DNA from: Parabacteroides sp900760525
GTDB lineage: Bacteria > Bacteroidota > Bacteroidia > Bacteroidales > Tannerellaceae
Assembly (NCBI RefSeq): GCF_049860805.1
Contig: NZ_CP187555.1
Location: 496,001-560,000, forward strand
Reading direction: 5' to 3'
DNA length: 64,000 nt
In this document: positions 9,817 to 18,855 of the stretch, piece after piece
Layout of the letters: every line of letters begins with the position of its first letter
Numbering within the stretch: position 1 is the stretch's first letter
Notes under the pieces: generated by a model
What the model saw: only the letters and a program-made list of their open reading frames with translations
Database searches by the model: none
What the model was told of the DNA's origin: nothing
Made by a program: the position numbers and the translations under genes

Positions 9817-9939
9817 CTATACCATCGTGCTTGACTTGACGCTTTCGATGGCGGTTGGGATGTTCTTGACGATGGCGGTGATGGAGACGACGATATCTTC
9901 CTCCAATTGGTATATTGGCACTGCGGATTCGGTTTTGGC
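9817..9939 (-). pseudogene. Possible coding remnant, minus strand
   Basis: Between the LruC terminator and the next operon, a 40-codon minus-strand frame bounded by stops reads like normal protein (AKTESAVPIYQLEEDIVVSI, then TAIVKNIPTAIESVKSSTMV). It uses the GCC/ATC/GTC/AAG codons common in neighbouring genes but has no ATG. It may be the tail of a deleted gene. The rest of 9770-10000 shows nothing else recognisable. Confidence 0.2.
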
Positions 9940-10007
9940 TTAGTGAAATTGTAATATTTGTTATCGTATTGTCATTCTGTTTACATCTTCTTGCAATATG
10001 CTCCCTC

Positions 10008-10015
10008 TACTTTTG
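10008..10015 (+). promoter_or_regulatory. -7 promoter element for the TonB receptor operon
   Basis: TACTTTTG matches TAnnTTTG and ends 17 bp before the ATG at 10033. This argues that the true start lies at 10033 or 10045 rather than further upstream. Confidence 0.55.
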
Positions 10016-10032
10016 CCGCAAATAAATGTAAT

Positions 10033-12843
10033 ATGTATTACGGAATGAGAAACAAGAATGAAGCAGGGAGGCTGAGGATATTCTTCCTTTTATTGTCAGG
10101 GTGTTTTCTTTCACTGGCGGCTTGGGCGCAGACGGGTGTTATCTGCGGGACGGTGACGGATGCCAAATTCAAGGATGCGCTGATCGGGGCCTCGGTCGTG
10201 ATCGAAGGAACGACGGTGGGGGCGATTGCCGATGTGGAAGGTAACTTCCGGATAGAGAATGTAAAGCCGGGTAAATATACGATAGTAGCTTCTTATGTAT
10301 CCTATAAATCGGAAACGATCAAAGACGTGGTTGTGAAGGCGCACCAGGAGTCGGTGTTGAGGATCGAACTCTCCGACGCCGACCTGCAACTACAGAACGT
10401 GGTGGTCGTGGCACAACGGAAGTTAGGGACGGAAACCGCCATTATCAATACGGTGCGCAACAGCCTGCCGGTCGTAAGCGGCATCTCCGCTCAGCAGATC
10501 GGCAAGACGCAGGACAGCGATGCCGCCGAGGTGTTGCGCCGTATTCCGGGTCTTACGATCGTGGACGACCGATTCGTGGTAGTCCGCGGACTGGCACAGC
10601 GATATAACAATGTATGGTTGAACAAAGCGACGACACCTTCCAGCGAGACGGACAGCCGGGCGTTCTCGTTCGACGTGCTCCCCTCTTCGCTGATCGACAA
10701 TATGATGGTCTACAAAAGCCCGTCAGCCGAGTTGCCCGCTGACTTTTCCGGCGGTTTCGTGCAGGTGATGACCAAGAATATACCGGACGGGAATACCTTC
10801 AACCTCTCTTATCAAATGGGATTCAATACAAATGCCACCTTCCGCAATTTCCAGTTGACGGACGGTAGCTGGAAGGACTATCTCGGATTCGGGGCTGGAG
10901 TGAGAAGCCTGCCCTCTTCTTTCCCTTCCCACCTCGGCGAACACTCGACGGAGGAAGCCGCCTCCTTCACCCGGCTGATCAACCAGCGTTGGGGCATCAA
11001 CCGCTTCACGGCCTTCCCCGACCAGAAAATATCGCTCACCTCACACCGCTCGTATGATGCAGGCGATTGGAAGATCGGAAATATCACGAATGTGAATTGG
11101 AGTACCGGTTACGACTATTCGGAGTCGGTCAACAACAACTATATCGCCTACGATGTGACGAACGATGCCTCACGCCCCCGCTTCGAATACAACGATGTGC
11201 GCTATAAGAACATCTCCAAGCTGGGTGCCCTCTTCAACTGGTCGTTCCTCAAAGGCAGCAACAAATATGAGTTCCGCAACTTCTTCAGCCAGCGCGGCGT
11301 CTCCGCCCTGACGCAACGGGAAGGAATGAACTACTACTCCGACAAGGATATCCGCAAATGGGAATCGCTCTATACCGGGCGTACGACCTACTCCGGACAA
11401 CTTGGAGGTACACATACCTTGCGGGAGAACGTTAACAAAGTGGACTGGACGGCCGGTTATGCCTTTGCATCCTACCGGGAGCCGGACCGCAAGATCGTGA
11501 ATTCCATCCTTGACGAGACGAAGACGGACTTGCCGAACTATTACGTCTCCGACCCGATGCGCTATTATCAGGATCTGAAGGACCACAGTGCTTCGCTTGC
11601 GGCCAATTATGAACATAAGTTCGTGGTTTCAGATAAGTTCGCCCCTGTGTTTAACGGTGGTGTCTACGGAGAATACAAGAGCCGTACGTTCGACGCCCGC
11701 CGGTTCGGTTACAACCTGTTGGGCAAAGGCTATGACCGCTATGCCGACTGGGGCTATACAGCACTGTTCGACGACGCGAATATTTCTGCCGACCGTATCT
11801 GGATGCGCGAGACGACGACCAACAGCGATTCCTATACTTCCGACAACGTCTTAGGAGCCGCTTATCTCTCTGCCAGGCTGAACTACGGAGAGGCGCTGAA
11901 TGCCGTCATCGGTGTCCGTATGGAATACTACAACCTCAAGATGGACGGCTATAGCTCGGACGGCACAACCCCAGTTCACTTAGATAACCGGACGATCGAT
12001 TTTTTCCCCTCTGTCAATGTTTCCTACAACCTATCGTCGAAGCACTTAGTACGCGCCGCCTATGGCCGCTCGGTCAACCGGCCGGAGTTTCGCGAAGTAG
12101 TACCCTATGTCTATTTCAACTTCGAGCGGGATGCGAATATCGTCGGCAACACGGAGTTGAAAAACGCATACGCCGACAATATCGACCTGCGTTACGAATT
12201 TTATCCGGCCTTCGGCGAAATGATTACGGTCGGAGGATTCTATAAACGCTTCAAGAATCCGATCGAGGAGACATTTAACGATGCCGGTTCCGGCCTGCAA
12301 TACACTTACCACAACGCGAAGAACGCCGAAGCCTTCGGTGTCGAGCTGGATGTAAAGAAGAACCTCGACTTTATCGGGCTGCGGGGATTGAGTCTTGTGT
12401 GCAACGCCGCCTACATTCATAGCCGCGTTCGTTTCGAGGAAGGAGCGCCCGAACGGGATCGCCCGTTGGCAGGGCAATCGCCCTACTTGGTGAATGCCGG
12501 CCTGTTTTATCAATATGATGATAAGGGGATCTCCGCCTCGCTGCTCTATAACCGTATCGGAAAGCGTATCGAGTCGGTTGGTGTCCCGATGCAGAACCAG
12601 GACGAAGATATCCCCGACATATATGAGATGCCCCGCAACTCGCTCGACCTGACCTTCTCGAAGAAGATCGGTAAGGTGGTCGAGATTAAGGCTGGCATCC
12701 AGGATATGCTCAATTCCAAGATCGAATACAAGCAGTTCGTAAAGCTGACGGACGAGAATGGAGGCAAGCGCGAACGCCAGCAACTCGTGCGCAGCTACCG
12801 CCCGGGAGTGGATTTGAATGTGGGGGTTTCCCTCAAGTTTTAA
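10033..12843 (+). CDS. TonB-dependent receptor with carboxypeptidase-regulatory-like domain
   Basis: The ATG at 10033 (alternative 10045) precedes a signal peptide (RIFFLLLSGCFLSLAAWAQ). Next come a CarboxypepD_reg-like beta domain (GTVTDAKFKDALIGASVVIEG), a TonB plug (LRRIPGLTIVDDRFVVVRGL) and a beta-barrel ending in GVDLNVGVSLKF, with the terminal aromatic typical of outer-membrane barrels. It lacks the SusC-type DGVPI and LYG plug motifs, so it is not SusC-like. Genes for a surface lipoprotein and a MORN-like protein follow on the same strand. This suggests a substrate-capture system; the substrate is unknown. Confidence 0.85.
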   Translation: MYYGMRNKNEAGRLRIFFLLLSGCFLSLAAWAQTGVICGTVTDAKFKDALIGASVVIEGTTVGAIADVEGNFRIENVKPGKYTIVASYVSYKSETIKDVVVKAHQESVLRIELSDADLQLQNVVVVAQRKLGTETAIINTVRNSLPVVSGISAQQIGKTQDSDAAEVLRRIPGLTIVDDRFVVVRGLAQRYNNVWLNKATTPSSETDSRAFSFDVLPSSLIDNMMVYKSPSAELPADFSGGFVQVMTKNIPDGNTFNLSYQMGFNTNATFRNFQLTDGSWKDYLGFGAGVRSLPSSFPSHLGEHSTEEAASFTRLINQRWGINRFTAFPDQKISLTSHRSYDAGDWKIGNITNVNWSTGYDYSESVNNNYIAYDVTNDASRPRFEYNDVRYKNISKLGALFNWSFLKGSNKYEFRNFFSQRGVSALTQREGMNYYSDKDIRKWESLYTGRTTYSGQLGGTHTLRENVNKVDWTAGYAFASYREPDRKIVNSILDETKTDLPNYYVSDPMRYYQDLKDHSASLAANYEHKFVVSDKFAPVFNGGVYGEYKSRTFDARRFGYNLLGKGYDRYADWGYTALFDDANISADRIWMRETTTNSDSYTSDNVLGAAYLSARLNYGEALNAVIGVRMEYYNLKMDGYSSDGTTPVHLDNRTIDFFPSVNVSYNLSSKHLVRAAYGRSVNRPEFREVVPYVYFNFERDANIVGNTELKNAYADNIDLRYEFYPAFGEMITVGGFYKRFKNPIEETFNDAGSGLQYTYHNAKNAEAFGVELDVKKNLDFIGLRGLSLVCNAAYIHSRVRFEEGAPERDRPLAGQSPYLVNAGLFYQYDDKGISASLLYNRIGKRIESVGVPMQNQDEDIPDIYEMPRNSLDLTFSKKIGKVVEIKAGIQDMLNSKIEYKQFVKLTDENGGKRERQQLVRSYRPGVDLNVGVSLKF

Positions 12844-12888
12844 AAGTGAATTACTATACATATCTATTACAAACAAAATGTATTTATC

Positions 12889-14529
12889 ATGAACAGATTT
12901 CTATTGAAAGGTTTGGCCTCTGTATGTGCACTGGCCGTTATGTTTGGAACAGCATCTTGCAGTGATGACGATAAAACAGATGGCTCAGTCTCTGTATCGG
13001 CTATCGCTGTAAACCCGACGACTGCTACGATAAAAGTAGGCGAATCAACAACTTTGTCTACTACGATCACTCCGGCTGACGCAACGGATAAGACTATTAC
13101 CTGGAGCACTTCCGACGAAAAGGTCGCAACCGTAGATGCAGGAAAGGTCACAGGAGTAGCCGAAGGTACCGCTACTGTCACGGCTACGACTAAAGATGGC
13201 GGAAAGGCTGCTACTTGCGCTGTGACTGTTTCTGCGGATGCACCTTCAGTCAAAGAAGTGACCCTTGAAGGCAATATCACTTCCGATATGACGCTGAACG
13301 CTGCCGACAAGAACTATATGAAAGGCTTTGTCTATGTAAAGTCGGGTGCAACCCTGACAATCGAAGCCGGTTCGGTCATTAAAGGCGTATCGGTATCAGC
13401 TGGCGAGAAAGCCGCTTCCCTTATTATCGAACCGGGAGCGAAGATCATCGCCGAAGGAACGGCAGACAAACCGATCGTTTTCACATCCGACAAACCCGCC
13501 GGACAGCGTGTGACGGGTGACTGGGGAGGGCTCATCATTTGCGGTAACGCCCGCGTGAACCGTGTAAACCGTCCGACTATCGAAGGAGGGCCTAATACGG
13601 AATATGGCAATACGACTTCTGACGAATTTAATGGCGAAAGCTCCGGTATCCTGAAATACGTGCGTATCGAGTTTGCCGGCTATCCTCTGGAACCGGACAA
13701 AGAGATCAACGGCCTGACATTCGGCGGTGTCGGTAGCGGTACGCAAGTCGAGTTCGTACAGGTGTCTTATTCTAACGACGACTCTTACGAATGGTTCGGC
13801 GGTACGGTCAACGCCAAGCACCTGATTGCATATAAAGGCTGGGACGACGACTTCGATACCGATTACGGTTACACCGGCAATTTGCAGTTCCTCTTAAGCG
13901 TACGTGATAAAAATATCGCCGATACCTCCGATTCCAATGGTTTCGAATCAGACAATGACGGCGACGGCTCTTCCAATACCCCGCTTACGCGTCCGGTCTT
14001 CTCCAACGTAACCCTGGTCGGTCCCTTTTACGGCAAAGTATCCGATATGACACAAGCCGAGGTGGAAGCCAAGACAGCCGATGCCGCCAATGGAGCCAAA
14101 GGTGGAAAAATCCAGGCAGCCATGCACCTGCGCCGTAACACAAGTTTGAATGTGTATAATTCTGTCTTCACCGGATGGCCTTACGGACTTCGCGCAACAG
14201 ATAAGAAAGGTACGGCCAATGAAGGGACAGCTATCAAAAATGTGATCTTCGCCGGTATGTGGAAAAACTTCTACGATGATGAAAAGGTAAGTGAAAACTT
14301 CTTCAACCTTGCCGGTAGCAACACGACTTTGGCTACTACCAACGAGATTATCTCAAAGGATGGTGACTATTCATCTGTCGTTGCTTCGGTCGTGCAGGGC
14401 GCTGAATTTGTCGATGAAGTATTGACAAACAGCTTCTTTGAGAAGGTGACTTATAAAGGCGCTTTCGACGGGACGAACGACTGGACAGCCGGCTGGACAA
14501 ACTGGGATCCGCAGAACACTGAATATTAA
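12889..14529 (+). CDS. Lipoprotein with BIG2 Ig-like domain and beta-helix-like region
   Basis: The lipoprotein signal ends at Cys24 (FGTASCSDDD), and acidic residues after the Cys fit surface export. A bacterial Ig-like group 2 domain follows at about residues 35-115 (AIAVNPTTATIKVGESTTLS, WSTSDEKVATVDAGKVTGVA). The remaining 430 residues, with repeated V-x-SGATLTIEAGSVI, SLIIEPGAKI and DWGGLIICGNA motifs, look like a right-handed beta-helix. Related proteins commonly sit beside TonB receptors in Bacteroidetes. It starts 45 bp after the receptor stop and probably cooperates with it at the cell surface. Confidence 0.75.
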   Translation: MNRFLLKGLASVCALAVMFGTASCSDDDKTDGSVSVSAIAVNPTTATIKVGESTTLSTTITPADATDKTITWSTSDEKVATVDAGKVTGVAEGTATVTATTKDGGKAATCAVTVSADAPSVKEVTLEGNITSDMTLNAADKNYMKGFVYVKSGATLTIEAGSVIKGVSVSAGEKAASLIIEPGAKIIAEGTADKPIVFTSDKPAGQRVTGDWGGLIICGNARVNRVNRPTIEGGPNTEYGNTTSDEFNGESSGILKYVRIEFAGYPLEPDKEINGLTFGGVGSGTQVEFVQVSYSNDDSYEWFGGTVNAKHLIAYKGWDDDFDTDYGYTGNLQFLLSVRDKNIADTSDSNGFESDNDGDGSSNTPLTRPVFSNVTLVGPFYGKVSDMTQAEVEAKTADAANGAKGGKIQAAMHLRRNTSLNVYNSVFTGWPYGLRATDKKGTANEGTAIKNVIFAGMWKNFYDDEKVSENFFNLAGSNTTLATTNEIISKDGDYSSVVASVVQGAEFVDEVLTNSFFEKVTYKGAFDGTNDWTAGWTNWDPQNTEY

Positions 14530-15014
14530 TGAAAATGATAAAGAAACTGTTGTTGACATCAACGTTATTGGCAAGTTCTGCCCTGGCAATCCAGGCGCAG
14601 GACTTGTTCCTTAGCGAAGGCCAGTATTATACGGATGAGTCTCAGACAACCCCTTATACCGGCCGTTATACCGAGTTTTATGATGACGGGATGCTGAAAA
14701 TGGAACTTTTCCTCAAGGACGGCCGTCCTGAAGGCACTTATGTGATTTACCATCCCGACGGCAAGATTGCAGAAGTCCGTTCCTACTATCACGGCATCTT
14801 CCATGGAGAATGGCGCACCTATAACGAAGCCGGACAACTGACCGGCATCGCTTCTTATAAGGAAGGGCTGAAAGATGGCCCTTGGCGGGTGTGGAACGAT
14901 AAAGGCATCCTGCGTTTCGAGATGTTTTATATCAAGGGGAAGAAGAGTGGCATCTGGCGCACCTGGGACGATGAAGGCAAACTCCTTTCCGAGGAAAAAC
15001 AGGAAGAGGAGTAA
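14529..15014 (+). CDS. MORN-repeat / YwqK-like secreted protein
   Basis: The ATG shares a base with the previous stop (TAATG), so translation is probably coupled. A signal peptide (LLLTSTLLASSALAIQAQ) is followed by four or five MORN-variant repeats of about 23 residues: TGRYTEFYDDGMLKMELFLK, EGTYVIYHPDGKIAEVRSYY, HGEWRTYNEAGQLTGIASYK, DGPWRVWNDKGILRFEMFY, SGIWRTWDDEGKL. This repeat type is often annotated YwqK-family antitoxin. With no toxin nearby and an export signal, a surface role with the TonB receptor is more plausible. It is the third and last gene of the operon. Confidence 0.75.
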   Translation: MKMIKKLLLTSTLLASSALAIQAQDLFLSEGQYYTDESQTTPYTGRYTEFYDDGMLKMELFLKDGRPEGTYVIYHPDGKIAEVRSYYHGIFHGEWRTYNEAGQLTGIASYKEGLKDGPWRVWNDKGILRFEMFYIKGKKSGIWRTWDDEGKLLSEEKQEEE

Positions 15015-15017
15015 TGA

Positions 15018-15115
15018 AAAAAGTTTGTAACCATTATCGGGAAGGATGACAATGGTTGCAAACTTTTTACTTTCGTTTTCGGGCGGGAAGGAAAGGGTTG
15101 TAAACTTTTTGCCCG
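15018..15115. terminator. Double hairpin terminator with a thrice-repeated motif
   Basis: An 18-bp arm at 15018-15035 pairs with 15051-15068 (one mismatch) and is followed by T-rich sequence. A second hairpin (80-84 with 111-115 of the 15000s) is followed by TTTTTT. The motif GGTTGYAAACTTTTT occurs inverted once and direct twice here. It sits between two convergent transcription units. Confidence 0.7.
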
Positions 15116-15120
15116 CTTTT

Positions 15121-17043
15121 TTATCTTGCGCCTAAGTCGTCATAGAGTGTTTGCAGCAATGCCTTTCCCTTGCGGAGCCGCTGGTCACTGCCTTCGCGGG
15201 GTGTTTCGATCAGTGGTTTGTTCCCTTCGTTGTCATAGACGGAAACTCCGGTGCTGTCGATAAACCCGAATCCGTTGGAATAAGTATAGAAAGCATATTC
15301 CGGATAATCAGGGCTTAAGATATTCCGGCTGAAAATGAAAGCGTCGTGTCCTATCCCCAACTGGCCCAGTAAGGTGGCGGCAAGGTCCGTCTGGTTGGCA
15401 TATTTATCAATCACGACAGGCTCTTTCACCGCTCCTCCGATCCAGAGCATCGGGATATGATAGCGGCGGGGCTCATAGTTTACAACATCTTTCGGATAAG
15501 GATACCCGTGGTCGGAAACGAAGATCACCAACGTGTTTTTCCACACCGGCAACTCTTTCAACTTGTCGATAAAGTCACCGATACAACTGTCGGTAAAAGC
15601 AACCGAGTTCGGGTATAGCCCCATTTCGTCCAGTCGGTGATAGGGCACTTCAAACGGCTCATGGCTGCTCAACGTCAGGAAGGTGCTTAGCCAGGGTGTC
15701 TGGTTGTCCCGGCCTTTAATGTCTTCAAACAGATGTCGGAACGTCACATCGTCGTTCGCCCCCCATTTGCTCAGGCGGTTAGTAAGCGGGAAATCGCGGT
15801 CTGCCGTGATCCGACTGTAACCGGAACTGAAGAAATAGCTCTGCATATTGGTGAAGTTGATGTCACCCCCGTATAGCATATCGGCCACATATCCTTCGTC
15901 TGTCAGGCTCTTGGCAATGGAAGGCAGCGTCTGGCTCTTTGCCGGATATTTCATGATGGAAGTGGTCGGTTGCGCCAGATACCCGTTCAGCACCGAAACA
16001 ATCCCCCTGTCCGTCCGGAACGAGTTGGCATACATATTCGTGAAAAGCACCCCTTCACGGCTTAACCGGTTCAGGTTAGGCGTAATGGCGGAATCTCCGC
16101 CGATTGCCCCGACCGCATTCGCCGAAAAACTTTCCATCAATATAATCAATACATTCGGCCGCGAGGTATTAAGAAGGGCTTCCGGTATCGTGTCGCCTTC
16201 CTTGTTCCCGCACTCGATACGGGATCGCAGAGGCGCCTGCCCCGAATCCGGTTCTGTGGGGTTCGTCTCTTTGTGCCCCTGCACTTGATGCGGGGATAAA
16301 GCCTCTATTATCTCCTTCCTTTCTTCCTCCGGAAAGAAATTAAACTGTGACGCAAAGTCCTGTTGTTTGCTAAGAGAAGCGATCAAGCTGAAACAAGGGT
16401 TGATTGCCGAATGGTTGAGGAATTGGTTCTTGCTGAAATACACCATTCCCACGTTCGCCGTCGAAGTCGTTACACCTCCCCGTATCGGGATAAAAAGTAT
16501 TCCCCCTAACAGGAGGATAACAAGGCTTCCGCCCGACCGTTTCCGCACCTGTGTTTCGGGAAACAGCGGAACGATAAACCGCTTCAACACCCAGTATATC
16601 CCGCAGGCATACACGGCGAACATCAGCAGTTGGGCAAAGAACTGCCCGACCGGCACGCTCGCCATTGCATCGCCGGGCGATTGAAGATAGAAGAAAAGCG
16701 TCGCATCTAATCTGAACCCCCAGTAGCCGTACAAAGCCACATCCACGGCGAAGATGGCTGCGATCAGCACCGCCATGATTCCGAAATACCCTTTTAGCAG
16801 TTTCCGGTAAAAACTACCCGGCAGCCATATCGAAACGAGTGTCATCAGCAAAGGCAATGCCGTCAGGTATCCGGCTATCGTACAGTCCAACAGCAACCCG
16901 TGTGTGATTACCTGAAGGTAATCGCTTAGCGGGCATCCGCCCGCCAAGGCGTGGTGGTACAGCATAAACACCGGCTTCTGGATTGCCAGTAGCGGTAACC
17001 ACAGAAAATATAAGGCAAGGAGGAAGAGGATTCTTTTCTTCAT
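15121..17043 (-). CDS. LTA synthase (LtaS)-like membrane sulfatase-family protein
   Basis: There are about five N-terminal membrane segments (residues 1-190). An extracytoplasmic sulfatase/alkaline-phosphatase-superfamily domain begins at RPNVLIILMESF (about residue 296). The expected catalytic positions are present: Glu about 304 in LMESF, Thr about 344 in SFRTDRG, and Asp-His about 510-511 in VSDHGYP. In Firmicutes this fold transfers glycerol phosphate. In Bacteroidetes such proteins are thought to transfer phosphate-containing head groups in the envelope, but the exact substrate is unknown. It starts 5 bp after the ABC-F gene stop, so co-transcription is likely. Confidence 0.85.
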   Translation of the reverse strand: MKKRILFLLALYFLWLPLLAIQKPVFMLYHHALAGGCPLSDYLQVITHGLLLDCTIAGYLTALPLLMTLVSIWLPGSFYRKLLKGYFGIMAVLIAAIFAVDVALYGYWGFRLDATLFFYLQSPGDAMASVPVGQFFAQLLMFAVYACGIYWVLKRFIVPLFPETQVRKRSGGSLVILLLGGILFIPIRGGVTTSTANVGMVYFSKNQFLNHSAINPCFSLIASLSKQQDFASQFNFFPEEERKEIIEALSPHQVQGHKETNPTEPDSGQAPLRSRIECGNKEGDTIPEALLNTSRPNVLIILMESFSANAVGAIGGDSAITPNLNRLSREGVLFTNMYANSFRTDRGIVSVLNGYLAQPTTSIMKYPAKSQTLPSIAKSLTDEGYVADMLYGGDINFTNMQSYFFSSGYSRITADRDFPLTNRLSKWGANDDVTFRHLFEDIKGRDNQTPWLSTFLTLSSHEPFEVPYHRLDEMGLYPNSVAFTDSCIGDFIDKLKELPVWKNTLVIFVSDHGYPYPKDVVNYEPRRYHIPMLWIGGAVKEPVVIDKYANQTDLAATLLGQLGIGHDAFIFSRNILSPDYPEYAFYTYSNGFGFIDSTGVSVYDNEGNKPLIETPREGSDQRLRKGKALLQTLYDDLGAR

Positions 17044-17048
17044 ACGAA

Positions 17049-18662
17049 TTATTTGTAGAGCTTTTCTCTCAGCTCGGCAACCATCGGATCGGTGATATAA
17101 TCATCGTATTCCATTATGCGGTCGATGATACCGTTCGGAGTCAGCTCGATGATGCGGTTGGCAACCGTCTGGATGAACTCGTGGTCATGGCTGGAGAACA
17201 GGATGTTTCCTTTGAACGACTGCAACGTATTGTTGAACGCTTGGATAGATTCCAGGTCTAAGTGGTTGGTCGGCGTGTCGAGGATGATGCAGTTGGCATC
17301 CGTCAACATCATGCGGGAGATCATGCAACGCATCTTTTCACCTCCGGAAAGCACGCTCACCTTCTTCAGCAGCTCTTCGCCGGAGAACAGCATACGTCCT
17401 AAGAAGCCTTTCAGGAAGACTTCGTTGGTGTCGGGCGAGAACTGGCTCAGCCAGTCGATCAGGTTGTAGTCCGAATTGAAGTACTGCGAGTTATCTAACG
17501 GCAGATAGGTCGTCGTGATGGTCTGTCCCCACTGGTACGTACCGGCATCTGCCTTGTCTTCCCCGTTGATGATCTGGAAGAGGGCGGTCATCGCACGCGG
17601 GTCGTGGCTGATGAAAACAATCTTGTCGTCTTTCTCTACGTTGAAGTTCAGATCCTTGAACAACACTTTGCCTTCGATGGATTTAGTCAGTCCTTTTACT
17701 TCGAGTATCTGGTTGCCCGGTTCGCGGTTCGGCGTGAACAGGATACCCGGATAGCGGCGTGAAGATGGTTTGATCTCTTCGATATTCAGTTTCTCGATCA
17801 TCTTCTTGCGGCTGGTCGTCTGCTTGGACTTCGCAACGTTGGCACTGAAACGGCGGATGAATTCTTCCAGCTCTTTCTTCTTTTCTTCCGCCTTCTTGTT
17901 CTGGTTCTGCTGCTGGCGGAGTGCTAACTGGCTGGATTCGTACCAGAAGCTGTAGTTGCCGGCGAACATCTGTAGTTTTCCAAAATCGATATCTACCGTA
18001 TGCGTACAGACGGAGTCGAGGAAGTGGCGGTCGTGGCTGACAACCAACACGGTGTGTTCGAAGTTTGCCAGATAGTTTTCAAGCCACATGACGGTTTCGA
18101 GGTCGAGGTCGTTGGTCGGCTCATCCAGCAACAGGTTGTCGGGCTGTCCGAAGAGGGCGCGTGCCAGGAGGACACGTACTTTTTGCTTACCGCTCATGTC
18201 TTTCATCAGCGTGTAGTGGAATTCTTCGGTGATGCCCAGGCCGCTCAACAGGGAAGCCGCATCGCTTTCAGCATTCCAGCCTTCCATCTCGGCGAATTTC
18301 TCTTCCAGTTCCGATACGCGGATACCGTCGGCATCGCTGAAATCAGGCTTGGCATACAAGGCGTTCTTTTCGCTCATCACCTCCCAAAGGGTGGTGTGGC
18401 CCATCAACACCGTGTCCATTACTGTGTATTCGTCGAATGCGAAGTGGTCCTGGCTCAATACGGAAAGACGCTCGCCCGGTCCTAAAGACACGGTTCCGCG
18501 CGTAGGGTCCAGTTGTTTGCTGATAACACGGAGGAATGTAGATTTACCGGCGCCATTGGCTCCGATGATACCGTAGCAGTTGCCCGGTGTAAACTTCATA
18601 TTGACATCCTGAAACAGGATACGTTTTCCGAACTGTACGTCCAGATTGTTAACCGTTATCAT
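17049..18662 (-). CDS. ABC-F family ATPase (ribosome-associated type)
   Basis: Two ABC domains are joined by a charged linker (QNQNKKAEEKKKELEEFIRR) with no membrane segments, as in ABC-F translation factors. The first domain is complete: Walker A GANGAGKST (about 35-43), Walker B LLLDEPTNDLD (about 175-185). The second looks degenerate: the P-loop position reads FISHDPRAMTALF without GKS/T, and Walker B reads IILDTPTNHLD, with Thr for the catalytic Glu; the signature LSGGEKMRC is kept. At 537 residues it is a normal length. It probably acts on the ribosome. The gene precedes the LtaS-like gene in one unit. Confidence 0.85.
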   Translation of the reverse strand: MITVNNLDVQFGKRILFQDVNMKFTPGNCYGIIGANGAGKSTFLRVISKQLDPTRGTVSLGPGERLSVLSQDHFAFDEYTVMDTVLMGHTTLWEVMSEKNALYAKPDFSDADGIRVSELEEKFAEMEGWNAESDAASLLSGLGITEEFHYTLMKDMSGKQKVRVLLARALFGQPDNLLLDEPTNDLDLETVMWLENYLANFEHTVLVVSHDRHFLDSVCTHTVDIDFGKLQMFAGNYSFWYESSQLALRQQQNQNKKAEEKKKELEEFIRRFSANVAKSKQTTSRKKMIEKLNIEEIKPSSRRYPGILFTPNREPGNQILEVKGLTKSIEGKVLFKDLNFNVEKDDKIVFISHDPRAMTALFQIINGEDKADAGTYQWGQTITTTYLPLDNSQYFNSDYNLIDWLSQFSPDTNEVFLKGFLGRMLFSGEELLKKVSVLSGGEKMRCMISRMMLTDANCIILDTPTNHLDLESIQAFNNTLQSFKGNILFSSHDHEFIQTVANRIIELTPNGIIDRIMEYDDYITDPMVAELREKLYK

Positions 18663-18700
18663 ATCTTTGTTTTATCTATTAATTTGCACTTAAAGAGCCG

Positions 18701-18708
18701 CAAAGGTA
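18701..18708 (-). promoter_or_regulatory. -7 promoter element for the ABC-F gene
   Basis: TACCTTTG on the minus strand matches TAnnTTTG. A partial -33 box (TTG at 18731-18729) lies 20 nt upstream. Confidence 0.6.
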
Positions 18709-18767
18709 TGAAAAAAACATGCGCTATCCAACTGTGGAAAGTATAATCCAGCAATCGGGTGCGATTA

Positions 18768-18823
18768 CTTGGAAGGGATGATACCCGATTACTTAGAAGC
18801 AATCGGGTATCATCCCTTCTAAG
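18768..18823. repeat. Long intergenic palindrome
   Basis: A 23-bp stem with a single G-T pair (arms 18768-18790 and 18801-18823) and a 10-nt loop. Parts of the arm also recur directly just upstream (CGATTACTT and CAATCGGGT). It lies downstream of the M28 gene, upstream of the ABC-F promoter. No long T-run follows, so it may be an RNA-stabilising or barrier hairpin. Confidence 0.7.
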
Positions 18824-18824
18824 C

Positions 18825-18855
18825 AATAAAACCTGTTGGTAAAAGAGGTTTTATT
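18825..18855 (-). terminator. Hairpin overlapping the M28 stop codon
   Basis: Ten-bp arms AATAAAACCT (18825-18834) and AGGTTTTATT (18846-18855) flank an 11-nt loop, directly beside the larger palindrome. Confidence 0.5.

Noticed and set aside
14529..15014. Toxin-antitoxin role for the YwqK-like protein
   Set aside because: There is no toxin gene adjacent and the protein has an export signal. The name is inherited from the repeat family.
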